DNA of 64,000 bases, from NCBI RefSeq assembly GCF_035222485.1, contig NC_085921.1:806001-870000 (forward strand), written 5' to 3'. This document shows positions 1 through 12,125 of the stretch, in pieces. The DNA is from Podospora pseudoanserina (Eukaryota > Ascomycota > Sordariomycetes > Sordariales > Podosporaceae). The notes beneath the pieces are model-generated. The model saw only the letters and a list, made by a program, of their open reading frames with translations. It was not told the DNA's origin and made no database searches. The first letter of the stretch is position 1, and each line of letters starts with the position of its first letter. A program made the translations under genes and the position numbers.

Positions 1-71
1 GATGCCGAAGCTGTCGCTATGCCCGGGGCTGGCAACAATGCCGCTTCCGGATTCGCAACGTTTCGATCGTT

Positions 72-1875
72 CTATGAGAAACGGCGACCACCGGTGTGGG
101 CAGCCATCACCGGTTGGCTGGGCGGCATCCCACCAGCCATTTGGTAAGCGGCCATCTGGGGATTGTATTCCAGTGGTGGTGGTGGGATGTAGCCTGCGTG
201 GATGCCTTGTTGTTGCTGTTGTTGTTGATGTTGCGACTGTGTTACTGGGCAGTCTTTGTGTGCAAGTAACAACGTCTTCAGGTTAACAACTTCTTCGCGA
301 AGGACGCTAATCTGATGGGTGAGGTTCTCGTTTTCTTGGCTGAACTCCTCAACCTTGCTTTGAAGATTAGCCAGCCACTGCTTCTTACGCTGACGACACT
401 TGAGTGCAGCAACCCTGTACTACACTGTTAATGTTACCGTAACAGACAAAACCAAGACAAAAGCCAAGCACATACCTGTTGCGCTCAAGGAAATTCTTCC
501 TCTTCTCCTCGTCTGTCATCTTGGTCTTGGTGCCGTCTTTGTTGATATGATGATCCTCATCATCAGAGTGATCGTCATAGTCTGGCTGCTGCGAGGGTGG
601 AGGACCACCGTTTATCTTCGCTTTTTTATTGGCCGGCCCTTTGGCAGCAGGGCCATCATCGGCCTTTCTGCGAGTGCCAGCAGCACTGGTCGACCCTCTC
701 TTCCCCTTGGCACGGGTCACGGGACGCGCCTGTTCGCTCTCATCAGACATGGCGCTGCCAGTCTCACTAACACCACGCGCTGAGCTTCCTCCAATCGACG
801 AGTTGCCATTCATCTGGGGAGAAGTGTTGATGGGTTGGACAGCGGGAGCAGTTTGATGATTGGAATGCACATGAACCTGGGCAGGCGGAACTGCCGTGTA
901 CTGAGACGGGGGTGGAGGCTGTGTTCCGTTACGTGCCTGGGCCAACATGTACAACCCGTTCGCCGCGTCGTTGTCGTGTGTATCATAGGAATTTGTGGGA
1001 GGCTTCACTTCAGCCTTCAAGCTCGACCCATTGCTCATTTCTTGGGGCGCAGAGGTGACGGCAGGAGGAGGTGGTTGTTGGACCTGGATGGGCTCGCGCT
1101 TGGCCTGAACACTCAGAGCAGTGCGGTGGAAGTCAAGCGTACTAGGGGTTTGCACGCCGGCAGTAAGGCCAGCAAAGAGAGCCGTGTTGGGACTTGGGGC
1201 CGGGAACATAGACCCGCTGCCCCCGGGAGTGAGACCGGTCCTCAGAGAAGACTCGTTGGGGGTTGGGAAGCCGCCTCGGATGTGATGAGTATCACTGAAA
1301 TAATCATTTGTCGGCCCCGACAACATGGCCGGACTGAGAGGGCCCGTCCTGAGGGAACCTGGCCAGCCGAAGGGAGTAGCACCCGTGCCGGGAAGGAGTG
1401 ACGACGGCGAGGTGAGAGCCGCGACAGATGGAAGCTTAGTCCCCCCGGGGGTCTCGGGGGCGCCGCCGCCAAAGGACTGCTCAAAGGGGTTCGGCTCGAG
1501 GCTCAACAAAGCCGCGCCGACGCCGGGGGGGTTCGAAAAGTAGTCGGGCGAGTTGTTGCCGGCTTGCTGTTGATTGTTCTGCTGCTGATTGGGACGGGGC
1601 GGAGGCGCGAGCGGCTTGGTGGCTTCCGCATTGGATGATGACGATGGTTCGGTGGTGGTGGTGGCGGTGGCAGACTTCAAGGGGCCGTCATTTTTGGCGT
1701 CGGATTGCGTGTCTGTTTTTTTCAAAAAAAAAAAAGTGTCGGCAACGACATTCGTTCATCAAGACAACGCAGCAGAAAGATGCCACTTACCTTGTCGCGG
1801 TGGGGATGCTTTCTTGCTGGACTGTTTGGGCGACTTGGACTCACCTCGGCCAGCGGCTCCAGTGGACAACCCCAT
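72..1875 (-). CDS. atf1: Atf1/AtfA-type bZIP stress-response transcription factor
   Basis: Predicted nuclear ATF/CREB-family bZIP factor. By family knowledge, such proteins are phosphorylated by the Hog1/Sty1/SakA MAP kinase and bind CRE sites to drive osmotic, oxidative and spore-stress genes. Three exons (1875-1791, 1712-476, 414-72) join in frame to 554 residues; both introns (78 and 61 bp) have GT-AG ends. The N-terminal half carries blocks typical of the Aft1 domains (a DYFSNPPG to NPFEQSFG stretch, a TPGGTKLPSVAALTSP stretch, and SLRTGLTPGGSGSMF). The basic region is split by intron 2 (LERNR then VAALKCRQRKKQ, about residues 430-455) and is followed by a leucine zipper and a Q-rich tail ending GGRRFS. 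The ATG at 1875 is chosen because it splices directly into the long exon; an internal ATG at 1725 would lie inside the intron. The 3' UTR runs off the window. Confidence 0.9.
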
Positions 1876-4800
1876 GATGTCAATCAAAATCTTGCGGCGC
1901 CTTGCTGCTGCAGCTGTGCTTGCCTTCGCAGAAAAAGACTGAGCAAAGGGGAAAAGCGACGACTATGAGGTCACTTGGTCTTCAAACCCATAAAAAAGGG
2001 CTGCGACGCTACTCTGCAGCGCTCCAGGACACTGTCGGCTTCGAGAATAGTTACGTAGTGTGTCGCGACGTGGTGCTTTGCGTGCGGGTGTGGGTGTGTG
2101 TGCGGAAAGAGAAATGGGACAAGACCGGGAATGGGGAGCGACGTCAGGTATGACGTTGGAGGAGGAAGATGGCGCAAGGTGAAATAAAAAATAATGGGGT
2201 CGCTAATGTGTGGTCCGGGGGCAGCACCCACTGGGTCCGTGTCCATGAAAGGAAGAAACTCTGTCGGGGCGGGACCGCTCTCTTGTCAGTTCAGCCACCA
2301 ACTGCCTTCGACACTGCAACTGTCTTGCTTCTCCAGGTCAGATATCTTCGAGGTGACAGGTTGCTTCGCTTTCTTTTTGCTTTTGAAAATACCAAGGCAG
2401 TGAGATAATCGATAATAGAATAGCCTGACCAAAGAGACGAGACTGGGCAGTCCTCGGAATCCATTACAAAGCAGGTTCTTACACGTCAACTTCCAGACTG
2501 CCCCCTTTTTCTGCCCCCCCACACACACCTTGCGTGCTTTGCATGCCCTTCAAAAAATATACCGAACCGCACTTTGAGGGAAAGCTAGCTACCGTGCTAC
2601 CTACTTTTGCCTCTCCCGGTCTTTGGAGCGACTCGCTGACCGTACCGAGGCGAGGAACATTAGCCATCATTCCCACGGCCCGCATGTCTTGCAGTTATGA
2701 TCCAGCCATGCGTGAATATCAACGGTGAGGCGCCCGGTACCTTTTTGGTTTTTTTCTATCACGAATTACTCTTGATACCACTAACACTCGATACCAGGTG
2801 ACAAAAAACCGAGCAACACCTCGTGCTGATAACCATCATACGGCTTGGAGCTGGTCTTGCATAAGTCCTGGCCACAGAAAAGGACGTGGTGGAGCGGTGG
2901 GGCTTCTGCTTCACTGTGCTCGCACGGCTCGACCGTGTCTTTGACTTCGCGTGAGGATTTCCACCCTTGGCACTGCACCTCCGGCGGAAGAGGAAAGGAA
3001 AGCACGCAACGGGTGCCCGTTCCAGCGAGCAGTCTTCAAATTGCCATTCTGCTCAGACCTTTGTTTTGACAATGTCCGTTTTTGCCATGTTTCCCATATC
3101 TCCGGGATGGATATATCTCTTTTCGATGATCCTGTCAAACCTCGGATTCTTTTACGCCTACTCATTCTTGTCAGTCGGTCTTGTCGTGTCAAACACAGCA
3201 GAACTCGACAGGCCCGAGATGCTGGTCCTATGAACTGGTCTCTTCGATCGATCCTTCTCCTTCAGGCCTTGCAGTGTCGATCAAAGGTCTAGATGCTTTG
3301 GCCGGCAGCCGGGGAAGATGCCCGGCACGACCAGCTTTCACCAGATATCCAATATTCGGCCATGTCTGCCGAGCGCTTCCAGCGTTCGAGACCCGGCTGT
3401 GCGGGCATAACCATGTCATTTCTGACCGAAAAGACGGCCGGAGATGGTGTGTGGTTAACAAAACGGAAGCAACAGCAACCAGCAACCAGCAAATCAATAC
3501 AATCCTTCGCCAACGGTGAGGTGACAGAGAATCCAAAGAATGGCATGGATGGAACCATCTCAAGAGGTCGGAAACAAATTGAGGGAGGTGGAGCATTTGT
3601 GGCGAATTGGTTGTTTCTGTCGAATCACCTGCCAGCGTTTGCTTTCTCCCCTCATCAGGCAAGATCCCCGCCCTTTGGTTTGGTGCCGGGCTGCAAATGG
3701 AGGAACATTGCGTCAGGCGCTATGGACCGGTGCAATCTGGCGGGATTGAAGAATCCCCCAGTGTTCTTTTTCCCAACTGCTCAACCAGCATGCTGCCAGC
3801 ATTCCCCGGCCGCCGAGTTTTTGCATTTCTCTCTCGCTTTTTTGAATCTCTTCTCGAGAAGAAGCTGCAAGAGAGAGTTCATCGAGATCTCGGAAGACGA
3901 TCGACATCCCCTCCAGGTGCCAGACGGGATCGGTTGGCTGACGCTCTTTTGCGTTGTCTGACCACAAAGAAAACGGACAGGGATGCCAGTGGGTGTCCGA
4001 CCGTTTCTCCTAGCGATGACGTAACTTTGAGGTTGGAATGTTGTCTCAAGCCATGTTACTCGGCCATTGCCCGCACTGTGGGATCAAGTCTCTCCGTCTC
4101 CCACCATCTGCTCTTTCGAGTCGTGTGCTCACACTTGAATTCCTTCCGTCTCCCTCAGCGACTGCCCGCACCCGAACTCTTTTCATTGTTCTTCACCCAG
4201 TGATGACTTTTTTCGTGCTGGAATGTGTAGGAAAAGAGTCGCGTGCTGACATCACCATACCAGGCAAAGCTGACCCCTATGACGCACTAGACAGCCGGCT
4301 GCACAATGGAAAACACAAGGCGCCACCTGGCTCGCGCAGTCAAGAGGCACGGGCGGGTTCCACTGGTCAACCACACAACCAGGTTTGCAGAAGACGCGCC
4401 CAATGGCTGAAGAGAACATTTCAGCGAAAATTCGAGAACGGGGCCTTGCACTTGCAGCCAGAAGCAAGCACCATTACACAGCAGGACCAAGCTCTGCAAC
4501 CATCCTCTTTTCGCTTAACCACCTTCCGAACAACCTTTCCCACGCTCAACACGTTCCAGGAAGATTCCCACCAGAGAGGAGGGCCACAGGGCCCTGAAAA
4601 AAGCTGTGGACAGCCCTGGGATTCCCCCGGACGGCTGATGACATCGCTAACCTTTTTCAGGCCATCATGGCAACAAGCCATTGGCGGTTGACATAGCGCC
4701 TGTGGGGGAAGGCAGCATTGGAGACAACGGCCGACTCCCCGAGGTGCAGTAGCGCACGCACTGTGCGCGTCCCTTGGTCCTTATTTTTCGCTGCCAATGA

Positions 4801-5436
4801 CCTTTTTGATATTGGCGTGGGGAGAGGACAGTGTGTTTTCACCTTCAATTGACCAGATCTTGAATTTGCTGGTGAGGCTGGCGGACTTGTGGCGGCGCCA
4901 ACACTCGTCATACAAGAGCTTGATAAGGACTGGTAAGCGTATCTAGACGTTGCACAGTACTTCAGTAAACTTTATGGCGAGCCGATCACAGGCATATTCT
5001 CGGAATGGCGTTAAAAACTTCCGTCAGGTACCATCGATGGGCGTGGGGGACCGACAAAACGAGGTGAGACAAGCTTGTTTGCTTGACATGATCGATCCAT
5101 GTCACCCTGTCAAGATCCGGGGTACAAAGAGCCGCCTACGTAAGATCTGATATCTTTGAATATCAATATCAACTTCACTCCATGGTATTGTACATTACTC
5201 TTACATTTACAGGTTGTCGTCGTCGTCGTAGTAAGTACAACGCAGGCATAAGCAACGAGCGAGCTACTTCGTCGTAACTGCTAGCGCCGTCCAAAAACTA
5301 GTAGAGGTGAGGTACTGTGGCTGCCCAACATTGCCAGCACATGCAAGAGATCACGAGATCTCGTCCATGAGACGCCCAACACGCTAGGTGGTCCTGAAGT
5401 CGAAGTCTATGGAGCCACGAGTATGTATCTGTCTAG

Positions 5437-5600
5437 TCCCAGCATTCTTATTTCACAACCTTAGCTTTCACTGTTTAGAATCCCAGCTTTAATTGTCCAA
5501 TATCCCAGCTCTTCACTGTTCCAAATCCCAGCTTTTTACTGTCCAAAATCCGAGCTTTTAACTGTCCGAAATCCCAGTTTCTTATGCGACATCCTCTATG
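5437..5600. repeat. Degenerate 22-23 bp tandem repeat (CCCAGCTTTT-type)
   Basis: About six to seven head-to-tail copies of a unit resembling CCCAGCTTTTAACTGTCCAA, each diverged by several bases. Related units recur at 6228-6300 and 6400-6480, and again 30 kb away near 36 kb. The copies sit in an AT-rich island. Read by eye; copy boundaries are approximate. Confidence 0.65.
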
Positions 5601-6227
5601 GGCACCCTTATATATAGACACTTCCTCCGTGTGCATTATTAACTTTCATTTATGCACCTCTCTCTCCCATTATCTCATGTGCATCCCCCATATTATAGCC
5701 CTGGCCCATAGAGAGGGTTATCCGTCCAAACTGTCCACCACGGTACTCTTGATAGCTCTAGAAGCAACCTTTTGCAGTGATGCTTTGAGCGTGCCCGTGG
5801 AGCAAGTCCCTATGCTATATGTTGTGTGCCATGTGTGCCATGTATGCCATGCTCTCCATGCTGGAAGTTTCTCGGTCCCGGCTCTTCCTACGCTACTACA
5901 ACACCACTCACCATGGCAACAACGGCAACAACTGGATGACAGCTACCACAGCCACATTACTACTTATTCAAGCCTGCATGCTTGCTCTTCCTCTTCCCTC
6001 TGCAACTTACTTTTGCCTAGGCACACATCCTGCGTCGTAGATAGGATCATTACAACACGGCTTATTAGAATCAACACAATGACAATGACAAGATACCTAG
6101 GTATTATGACGGCATTGGTTATTTACTATTTTACATAAAATCACTCACAAAGCATGAAGATACTTAGTCTAAGCTTTATACAGATTCGATCTTAGCAACC
6201 GTTTCTTATGATCCTGACTCTTACCGT

Positions 6228-6480
6228 CGAAGATCCCATCTTGCACAATCTAAAATCCCAGCTTTGACAATATGCGTTCTCAGCTTCTTGTTAAAACGAG
6301 GCTTTATAAATTTATAGTGGATGAAAATGGATAGAGAATATATTGGAGGATATTCAATCTAAGCTTATATTTATCTCATCTTAGTATTTGTCTCTTACAG
6401 CCTTGGCTTTTACTATCTAAGCTGCTGGCTTTTGATGTCTAAACCCCAGCTTTTGTTATTCAAAATCCGAGGTTGCTCCA
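6228..6480. repeat. Further diverged copies of the 22-23 bp repeat
   Basis: Two small clusters (about 6228-6300 and 6400-6480) contain units such as AAAATCCCAGCTTTGACAAT and AACCCCAGCTTTTGTTATTC, matching the 5437-5600 repeat with many mismatches. Together the clusters flank a 0.6-kb AT-rich segment. Confidence 0.55.
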
Positions 6481-6631
6481 AACGTGACATTCTCAACAAC
6501 AGAACTGTACATCAAGCTCGCCCACTTTGATCGAAAGAAAGCCCATATCACAGATTCATCCTATCACAAAGCACCGACTTGAAACATCAAACACAACGCT
6601 CTGAAAAGAAGTCATCGCCCCCCTTTTCCCT

Positions 6632-7700
6632 CTACAAGCTCGGCCGTCCCTTCACCCCCAAAACCCTAAACCCCAACCTCGGCGCATGCACCCTAACCCC
6701 CTTCTCATTCTCCCACACCACCTCCTTCTCGTCCACCCCCACCAACCTCCCCCTATCCTTGAACGCGCTCCCCGTATCAGTAGGAAAAACCTCCACCACA
6801 TCCCCCTTCTTCAGTCCCTGAACCTTGACCACCGGATCAGTCTCATCCACCCCGATATCCCCCCCCTTCTTCCCCTTCAGAATCAGCTCAGCCGCTTCCC
6901 CACCCTTAATGACCCTCCCTTCCTTCCCACTCAGCGCATTGATAAACTGGTCAAACCTATTCACCCACGCCATCGTCTTCGGGTAGCGCGTCTTGTTTAT
7001 GACAGCAGGGTCAAGAGCATTGTCGTTGTGAGGAGGGGGAAGGGTCAAAAGCCAGTGGATGACCCACACCCCTTCCACATCTGCGCGTGTGGGCTCCTTC
7101 CAGCCGAGGACCCAGTTCCTGCCGTCGCTGAGGATGGTCTCTTCTAGTAAACGGACTGAGGATTGGATTTCGAGGAGGGCTTCCGCCCGGGAAAGGGCGC
7201 GGTCTTCTTTCGTGCGGGGAGCGGCGAAGATTGCGGGAGAGAAGGTGGCGCGGTCTCTCAGGAATTTGGGGTCTTTCATCACGGGGAGGGAGGAGGGGAG
7301 GAGCTCGGCGGCTTTGAAGAAGAGGGTTGTGGCGGTTGTGAGGGTGGAGAGGAGGTGGGTGATGGTTTTTTGGTCTGCTGTGAGGGGGGGAGGGGGGAAG
7401 AGGGTATCGAGGAGGTTGAGGATGAGGCGGGTGTCGAGGTAGAGGTCGCCGCCGTGGGCGAGGAGGGGGATGCGGCGGTAGTTGAGGGAGAGGTGGGTTG
7501 ATAGGTCGGGGCGGGGGAGGATGGGGGGTTGGAGCTTTTGCGAAAATGTTAGCGTTTGGATGGTGAGAATGTGATGGAATGAGGCCGACTCGACTCACAC
7601 ATTGACAGTATGGAATTCCCCTGATCTTGAGATACCAAATCAGTCTTCTCGCATAAGGCGAGAAGGGGTAATGATACAGAATGAGAGGTTGGTCTGCCAT
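6632..7700 (-). CDS. Glutathione S-transferase-like protein
   Basis: Two exons (7700-7599 and 7534-6632) joined over a 64-bp GTGAGT...AG intron give 334 residues. The N-terminus has the thioredoxin-fold GST pattern ILYHYPFSPYARRLIWYLKI, followed after the splice by an RRIPLLAHGGDLYLDTR segment, which fits the strand and helix that bind glutathione. The rest is a helical C-terminal domain with an unusual final region rich in Lys, Gly and Val (about residues 260-334). This is typical of fungal GST-like proteins of unknown substrate; no substrate can be assigned. The start ATG at 7700 (MADQP) is preferred over an in-frame codon 33 bp upstream because it places the GST fold at residue 5. The coding strand is C-rich in the first half and G-rich in the last half. 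Confidence 0.8.
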
Positions 7701-8396
7701 TGTGAGAAAGTTATGAGAGCAACACTTGCACAAACAACAGGAAGGATGCAGAAAAGCAGAAGCTGAACAGGTGAGTGAGGCTCAATTCATATATTCATAC
7801 ATTCCCTATATCGATTACAAACCTCGGTTCATCCGGATGTCGTTTTGGGTCACGGAGCCCTGCGATGGTGGTTCGGCCTCGGCCCGGGGTAAGGTGCGCG
7901 TTGACATGCGGGGTTACGGGGTAGCTCCCGCCGTTGGGGCAAAAAGTCTAGGCCTACGGCACCAGAGGAGCACGGGCCTTGACTTGCTCTGTTGGCTCCC
8001 TTGTGATTCTACCTCTTACATGGATAGTACACTTGATGGACAGTGCAAGCTGAACTAGATAGCATCTGCTGAAAGGCACGGATGCACAGTGCCTCGTATC
8101 TGCACACGTAGACTAAACTCAAGGCAAATACAGATGAAAATAACGTGACAAGAGATAAAATCTATTATTCCCTCCATGCTGGCCGGCTATCCATCTAATA
8201 ACGTATCCTAACAACACTATAATAAAAATATACTTCCCAGAAAATAGACTGGTATATCCCTCTCTTTTGGTTTTGATGACGATAATGACAATGACAAATC
8301 CCAGATGTAGATGCAAAAACCAAACCTCCAAACGCCATTTTCCCTGTATCTCATACCCCCCTATTCACCATCTTACACTTCACCCCCATCACTCAC
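7701..8396. other. Intergenic, no gene seen
   Basis: About 700 bp between the GST gene start and the 3' end of the next minus-strand gene. It should hold the GST promoter. No gene, RNA or repeat recognised. Confidence 0.5.
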
Positions 8397-10892
8397 TCAA
8401 ACCACACTCCCAACAGCAATACTCCTCTTCCCCCTCCACCCCCTAAACCGTCCCACCAACCCCCCCTTCCTCCTCCTGTTCCCCTTCTTTTTACTTCCCC
8501 TTTCCTTCTCCTGCTTATCATACCCCCCTTGCCCACCACCACCCTCCTGCCTGACCCTCTGCACCAACCAAACATTATAAACCCCAAACAACAACCCCCC
8601 AACCACCATCTCCACCGCCTCCAAAATCCCAGCAATGATCGCCTGCGTCGACCACTCCCCATTCTGCACAGCATAAACCCCCACCACCGTCCCAACCAGC
8701 CCAACCATGCTGTACATCACAAGCGGCAAGTACAACTTGTTCAGCAACCAGACATAATTCCTCCTCCACTTCAACCCCAGCCACGCCGTCCCAAAAGTTC
8801 CGATGATGATAAACACAAAGCCTACCACCATCGTTGCCGTGTTCGCCCTGGTGAGAAGAAGTTTCTTGTCCGGGGTGGTGTTTGCGCCTAGGTTGATGGG
8901 TATAGCGCTTTCAGGGTCCAACGGGGGGCGGGAGAGGGCCGTGAACGACCCCGGGATGATCACGTAGCCAGCTAGAAGAAGAAAAAGAAAAAGGGTGGAG
9001 AGGATGTTGTGCAGGCGGGGGATTTTGTCCAGAGACAGCAGGATGGACATGTAAGGTGTTTGTGGGGCCTGGGTGTTGTACAGTGGTTTGGAGTAGGACA
9101 GGTCCGTGTTTTTTCTTGTTGGGGGGGAGAAGGAAGAGGATGGTTGGACGGTTGGGTTTAACGGGCGGGTGGATGTTGCCGTTGCGGAGGAGGCGACTGA
9201 GTCGAGGGAGCTGGAGTGCGAGTGTTGGTTGTAGGCTGGCTTGGGGGGAATGCCTCCGGCGGCGCGGGGCTGATAGGGGGGAGAGACGACGGCCCGAGGC
9301 ATGGTGGGATAGCGGCCGCCGTCTTGGTTTGACGAAGGGGAGGTGATGTTGCGGGAGAGGTAACCGCCCTGGGGCGGGGAGGTTACTCTTGGTGGGCTGA
9401 CGATGCCAGAGCGGGAGGGGCCAGCAGGATAGGTGTTGTTGATGTTTCGGGAAGAGCTGGTGATGTTGAGAGGAGCGATTTCTTTTCGTTGAGGAGGAGC
9501 GGCGAGGGCTGGTCTTTGGGGAGGGGCTGATGGGTTTTGAGAGAAAAGACCAACGGGTATGCCGCCTTCTGCTACTTGAGGGTTGGGTGGCGATTGCCTC
9601 AAGGGGTTAATGGTTTGTTGAGAAAGGTTGGAAGACATGACTGGCTTCTGGGGTGGGTTAGGAGGCGATTGCCTCAAGGGGTTCATGTCAATGTTGTTGC
9701 GAGAGAAGCCGGCCGGCAAGCTTGAGTCGGCAGGAGGGGGCGGGGGGTTTGGTGGTGATGACCGAAGAGGGTTCATCAACATTTGGTGTGGCGGTGAATT
9801 GACCGGCTTTCGAGAGAACGAGCCAGTGGAAGGGGGTAGAGGTTTTGAGGGAGAAACAACATTGCGGGAGCGACTAGTCTCTGCCGAGACGTGGGGATTG
9901 TACGTGGCCTGAGGTAAGGCGCTCTGCGGTGAAACCAAACGGTCAGAGGTTTGCGAAAATCCTCCGGCGGACACGGAGGTTTGCCGTGGAGGAGGATTGG
10001 GCGTGAGGTTTGCGGTGCGGAGCGGCGGGGGGTAGGCTGGGTTTCTTTCCTGTGGCATATTGCGCCTTGCCTGTGCCTGCTCAAACGATTGCACCGGGGC
10101 CATTGCTTGTTGACGAGTCGGTCGTAGAACCACCGGCACAGCTTGTTCAACTCGAGAAGATTGGACTTGTCCGGACCGCGATGAAGTTGGGACCGGGGGC
10201 ACCGGTCCTCGCGGGACAGGAAGGGCTTCTGCCGGGATCGGCGGCCCCTGACGAGACGGGCCTTGCACCGCGGCCACGGGGGCAGACGGTAATGGGCCTC
10301 GAGGCGGTCCTCGACGACTAGCTGTTTGATTTGCTTGGATCTCTGCTTGAGGAGGTTCTTCTTTCACCGCTGGTTTCGGGAAAGAGAAGTTGGGTGCACC
10401 TTGATCTGGACTGACTTGGTTTCTGGCGGAAGCTGGAGGCCCTTGATTGAGTTTGCGTTGTTGGGTACTTAAAGCTGCTGGACGTTCTGGTGCACTTTCC
10501 GTAGGCTCTCTGCGTGAAGAAAAGCTTGCCTCTGTCACATTCTCAGCAGTACGCCCTGGAGCTGGTTGACGACTGCTCCCCTGCGTCGAAGGTTGGCGAG
10601 GCATCCCTCTCTTGGGACCGGCTGACCGCTTTCTTCCTCTGACAGCCGTACTTTCTTGCCCCCTCGCCGTCCTGGGAAGCCGGCCATCTTCTTCGGTGGA
10701 TGCTGGCACCATAGATTGCTGTTGCTGTTGTTGAGGTCTCTGTTGCCGTGAAGGTGCTCTCCGTGGGCCTCCTTGAGCTGTTGATGATTCTCCTGCTTCG
10801 TCACCCCCAGGAACTGGTTTTCGAGATACGCTTCCCTTTGCGACCTGCTGTTGCCCTTGCTTTGGCACACGAGGGGCCCCTGCTGAAGACAT
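8397..10892 (-). CDS. Proline-rich membrane protein, conserved fungal hypothetical
   Basis: One uninterrupted frame of 831 residues. Residues 1 to about 610 are disordered, rich in Pro, Ser, Gln and Arg, with three copies of a short motif NPLR(Q/S)SPPNP at about residues 374, 405 and 431. The C-terminal 200 residues hold four hydrophobic segments: around FLFLLLAGYVIIPGSF, VVGFVFIIIGTFGTAW, LVMYSMVGLVGTVVG and VEMVVGGLLFGVYNVW. These are separated by short basic loops, and a Lys/Arg-rich tail follows. A cytosolic proline-rich domain anchored by a four-helix membrane bundle is inferred; the family and function are not recognised. The ATG at 10892 is the first in frame. The 5' part of the coding strand is C-rich and the last 450 bp are G-rich. 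Confidence 0.75.
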   Translation of the reverse strand: MSSAGAPRVPKQGQQQVAKGSVSRKPVPGGDEAGESSTAQGGPRRAPSRQQRPQQQQQQSMVPASTEEDGRLPRTARGQESTAVRGRKRSAGPKRGMPRQPSTQGSSRQPAPGRTAENVTEASFSSRREPTESAPERPAALSTQQRKLNQGPPASARNQVSPDQGAPNFSFPKPAVKEEPPQAEIQANQTASRRGPPRGPLPSAPVAAVQGPSRQGPPIPAEALPVPRGPVPPVPTSSRSGQVQSSRVEQAVPVVLRPTRQQAMAPVQSFEQAQARRNMPQERNPAYPPPLRTANLTPNPPPRQTSVSAGGFSQTSDRLVSPQSALPQATYNPHVSAETSRSRNVVSPSKPLPPSTGSFSRKPVNSPPHQMLMNPLRSSPPNPPPPPADSSLPAGFSRNNIDMNPLRQSPPNPPQKPVMSSNLSQQTINPLRQSPPNPQVAEGGIPVGLFSQNPSAPPQRPALAAPPQRKEIAPLNITSSSRNINNTYPAGPSRSGIVSPPRVTSPPQGGYLSRNITSPSSNQDGGRYPTMPRAVVSPPYQPRAAGGIPPKPAYNQHSHSSSLDSVASSATATSTRPLNPTVQPSSSFSPPTRKNTDLSYSKPLYNTQAPQTPYMSILLSLDKIPRLHNILSTLFLFLLLAGYVIIPGSFTALSRPPLDPESAIPINLGANTTPDKKLLLTRANTATMVVGFVFIIIGTFGTAWLGLKWRRNYVWLLNKLYLPLVMYSMVGLVGTVVGVYAVQNGEWSTQAIIAGILEAVEMVVGGLLFGVYNVWLVQRVRQEGGGGQGGYDKQEKERGSKKKGNRRRKGGLVGRFRGWRGKRSIAVGSVV

Positions 10893-12125
10893 GTTGGAGA
10901 ATCGCAGTGAGTATATCTCTCAAGGGAGGCAGTCGTAATCACGGGCGAGCAAGCAAGATGAGGTGAGGTAAGTCTAGACCTTGATGAAGCAAGGGCGGCT
11001 AGGGAAGGGATATACGGCATTATATTGGAACTGGAAATACTACACACAAGTCGTCGAAACACATGATCGGCCTGTGATGGCCCTCCTGAAAGACCGGGTC
11101 GGAAACATGTCGCTGGAAGTTGGGAGGCTCCCGGGAATACAGCAGCCAGATGAGATGAGCAAGCCACTGGGCTCTTCCCCCACGGTCCGGGTCAAGGCCG
11201 GTGAGCCCCCCATAAAGAAAATTCGAAGGAGCTTGGAATAGAAATCTGAAGTCTGCCGTGCGAGTCTGGTCATTATGGGTGCCGACCGACGGCCGGTGTC
11301 CAACCCGGTTGGCCGGGTCCGAAACAGAACAAAAAGAACGCTTGAAGGCGGCGCGGGAGAAGTGATCACTCTGTTTTTGGTGCTGGTCGAGCCGGTCCAG
11401 CCGACCACTGAAACTGAGAGGCACAGCTGGGCCAACTGCCGTTCTTGCATCGCCAGAAAACATAAAGACGGCCAAGGCACTCTCTTCAATGTCGACTTCG
11501 ACCTGGCCATCACTGGTCATGAATTCTGCTCAAATGTTATTAGTCACTCCATAAAGAAAACTGGAACCAGGTTGCTTGGCTGCAACAATAACAACAGTCG
11601 AGTAGAGCAGGATGCCGAGATACGGATAGTGCAGGTTCATAGAAGATAACAACAATAAGAAGGTTTTATTCACTCCTATTTTTGAATCAATTGACGGCTC
11701 ACAAGTGAAAAGAGCAACCTCCGACCTCGACTGCGACTTGCGATAAAAGTGACAAGACTGAGAAATAGATAATCTGATGTTCGCATCGCTCCTCCTCTGG
11801 CTCTGGTTGTCGGTTATCGGAGCATCGAGGCCTAAACCAATCAGAGAGCTGGAGACTTCAGGCAGGAAGCCCCACCATGGACACCCAGGATATGCTCCAG
11901 CCAATCAGACGGCGAGCGGCAGACGTCCGTCAAAATTTGGCTCCACGATAGCGGTGCCATCGAACTCGATAGGTAGGCGCATTCCTTGTGACCGCTGTGG
12001 TTCTCAACTCTCGTCAGGTCAACCCAAAAAAAAAAGTCCCAGCTGTTGCCCGCTGCAGTGGCATCCCGACCACCCTCACTTTGCTCGTATGAAGCCGGCG
12101 AAGGAGCTTGTGTCCACAGCAAGCG
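10893..12125. other. Divergent promoter region between the membrane protein gene and fhl1
   Basis: About 1.2 kb between two divergent genes. Only overlapping open frames without recognisable features are seen. Two CCAATCAG boxes close to fhl1 are listed separately. Confidence 0.5.
11837..11905 (+). promoter_or_regulatory. Pair of CCAAT boxes upstream of fhl1
   Basis: CCAATCAG occurs at 11837-11844 and again at 11901-11908, in the same orientation, about 220-290 bp before the fhl1 start. CCAAT followed by CAG is a common core for the fungal Hap2/3/5 complex. Use in vivo is inferred only. Confidence 0.35.

Larger units (their letters stand above)
1876..6631. other. Long non-coding stretch upstream of atf1
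   Basis: No convincing gene in 4.7 kb. Open frames of up to about 220 codons between 2 and 4.7 kb overlap on both strands, lack recognisable domains and have no splice context, so they look like chance. The part next to atf1 probably holds its promoter and a long leader. From about 5150 the base composition becomes AT-rich, with degenerate short repeats listed separately. Confidence 0.6.

Noticed and set aside
3228-4691. Several open frames of 144-222 codons on both strands
   Set aside because: They overlap each other in different frames, have skewed residue use and no recognisable motif.
5584-6138. 184-codon plus-strand open frame between repeat clusters
   Set aside because: AT-rich, with low-complexity CHVCH stretches from a short TGTGCCATG-type repeat, no domain and no splice context. 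Probably chance.
5150-6560. Possible decayed transposon in the AT-rich island
   Set aside because: No terminal repeats, target duplications or transposase similarity could be seen; only short repeats are supported.
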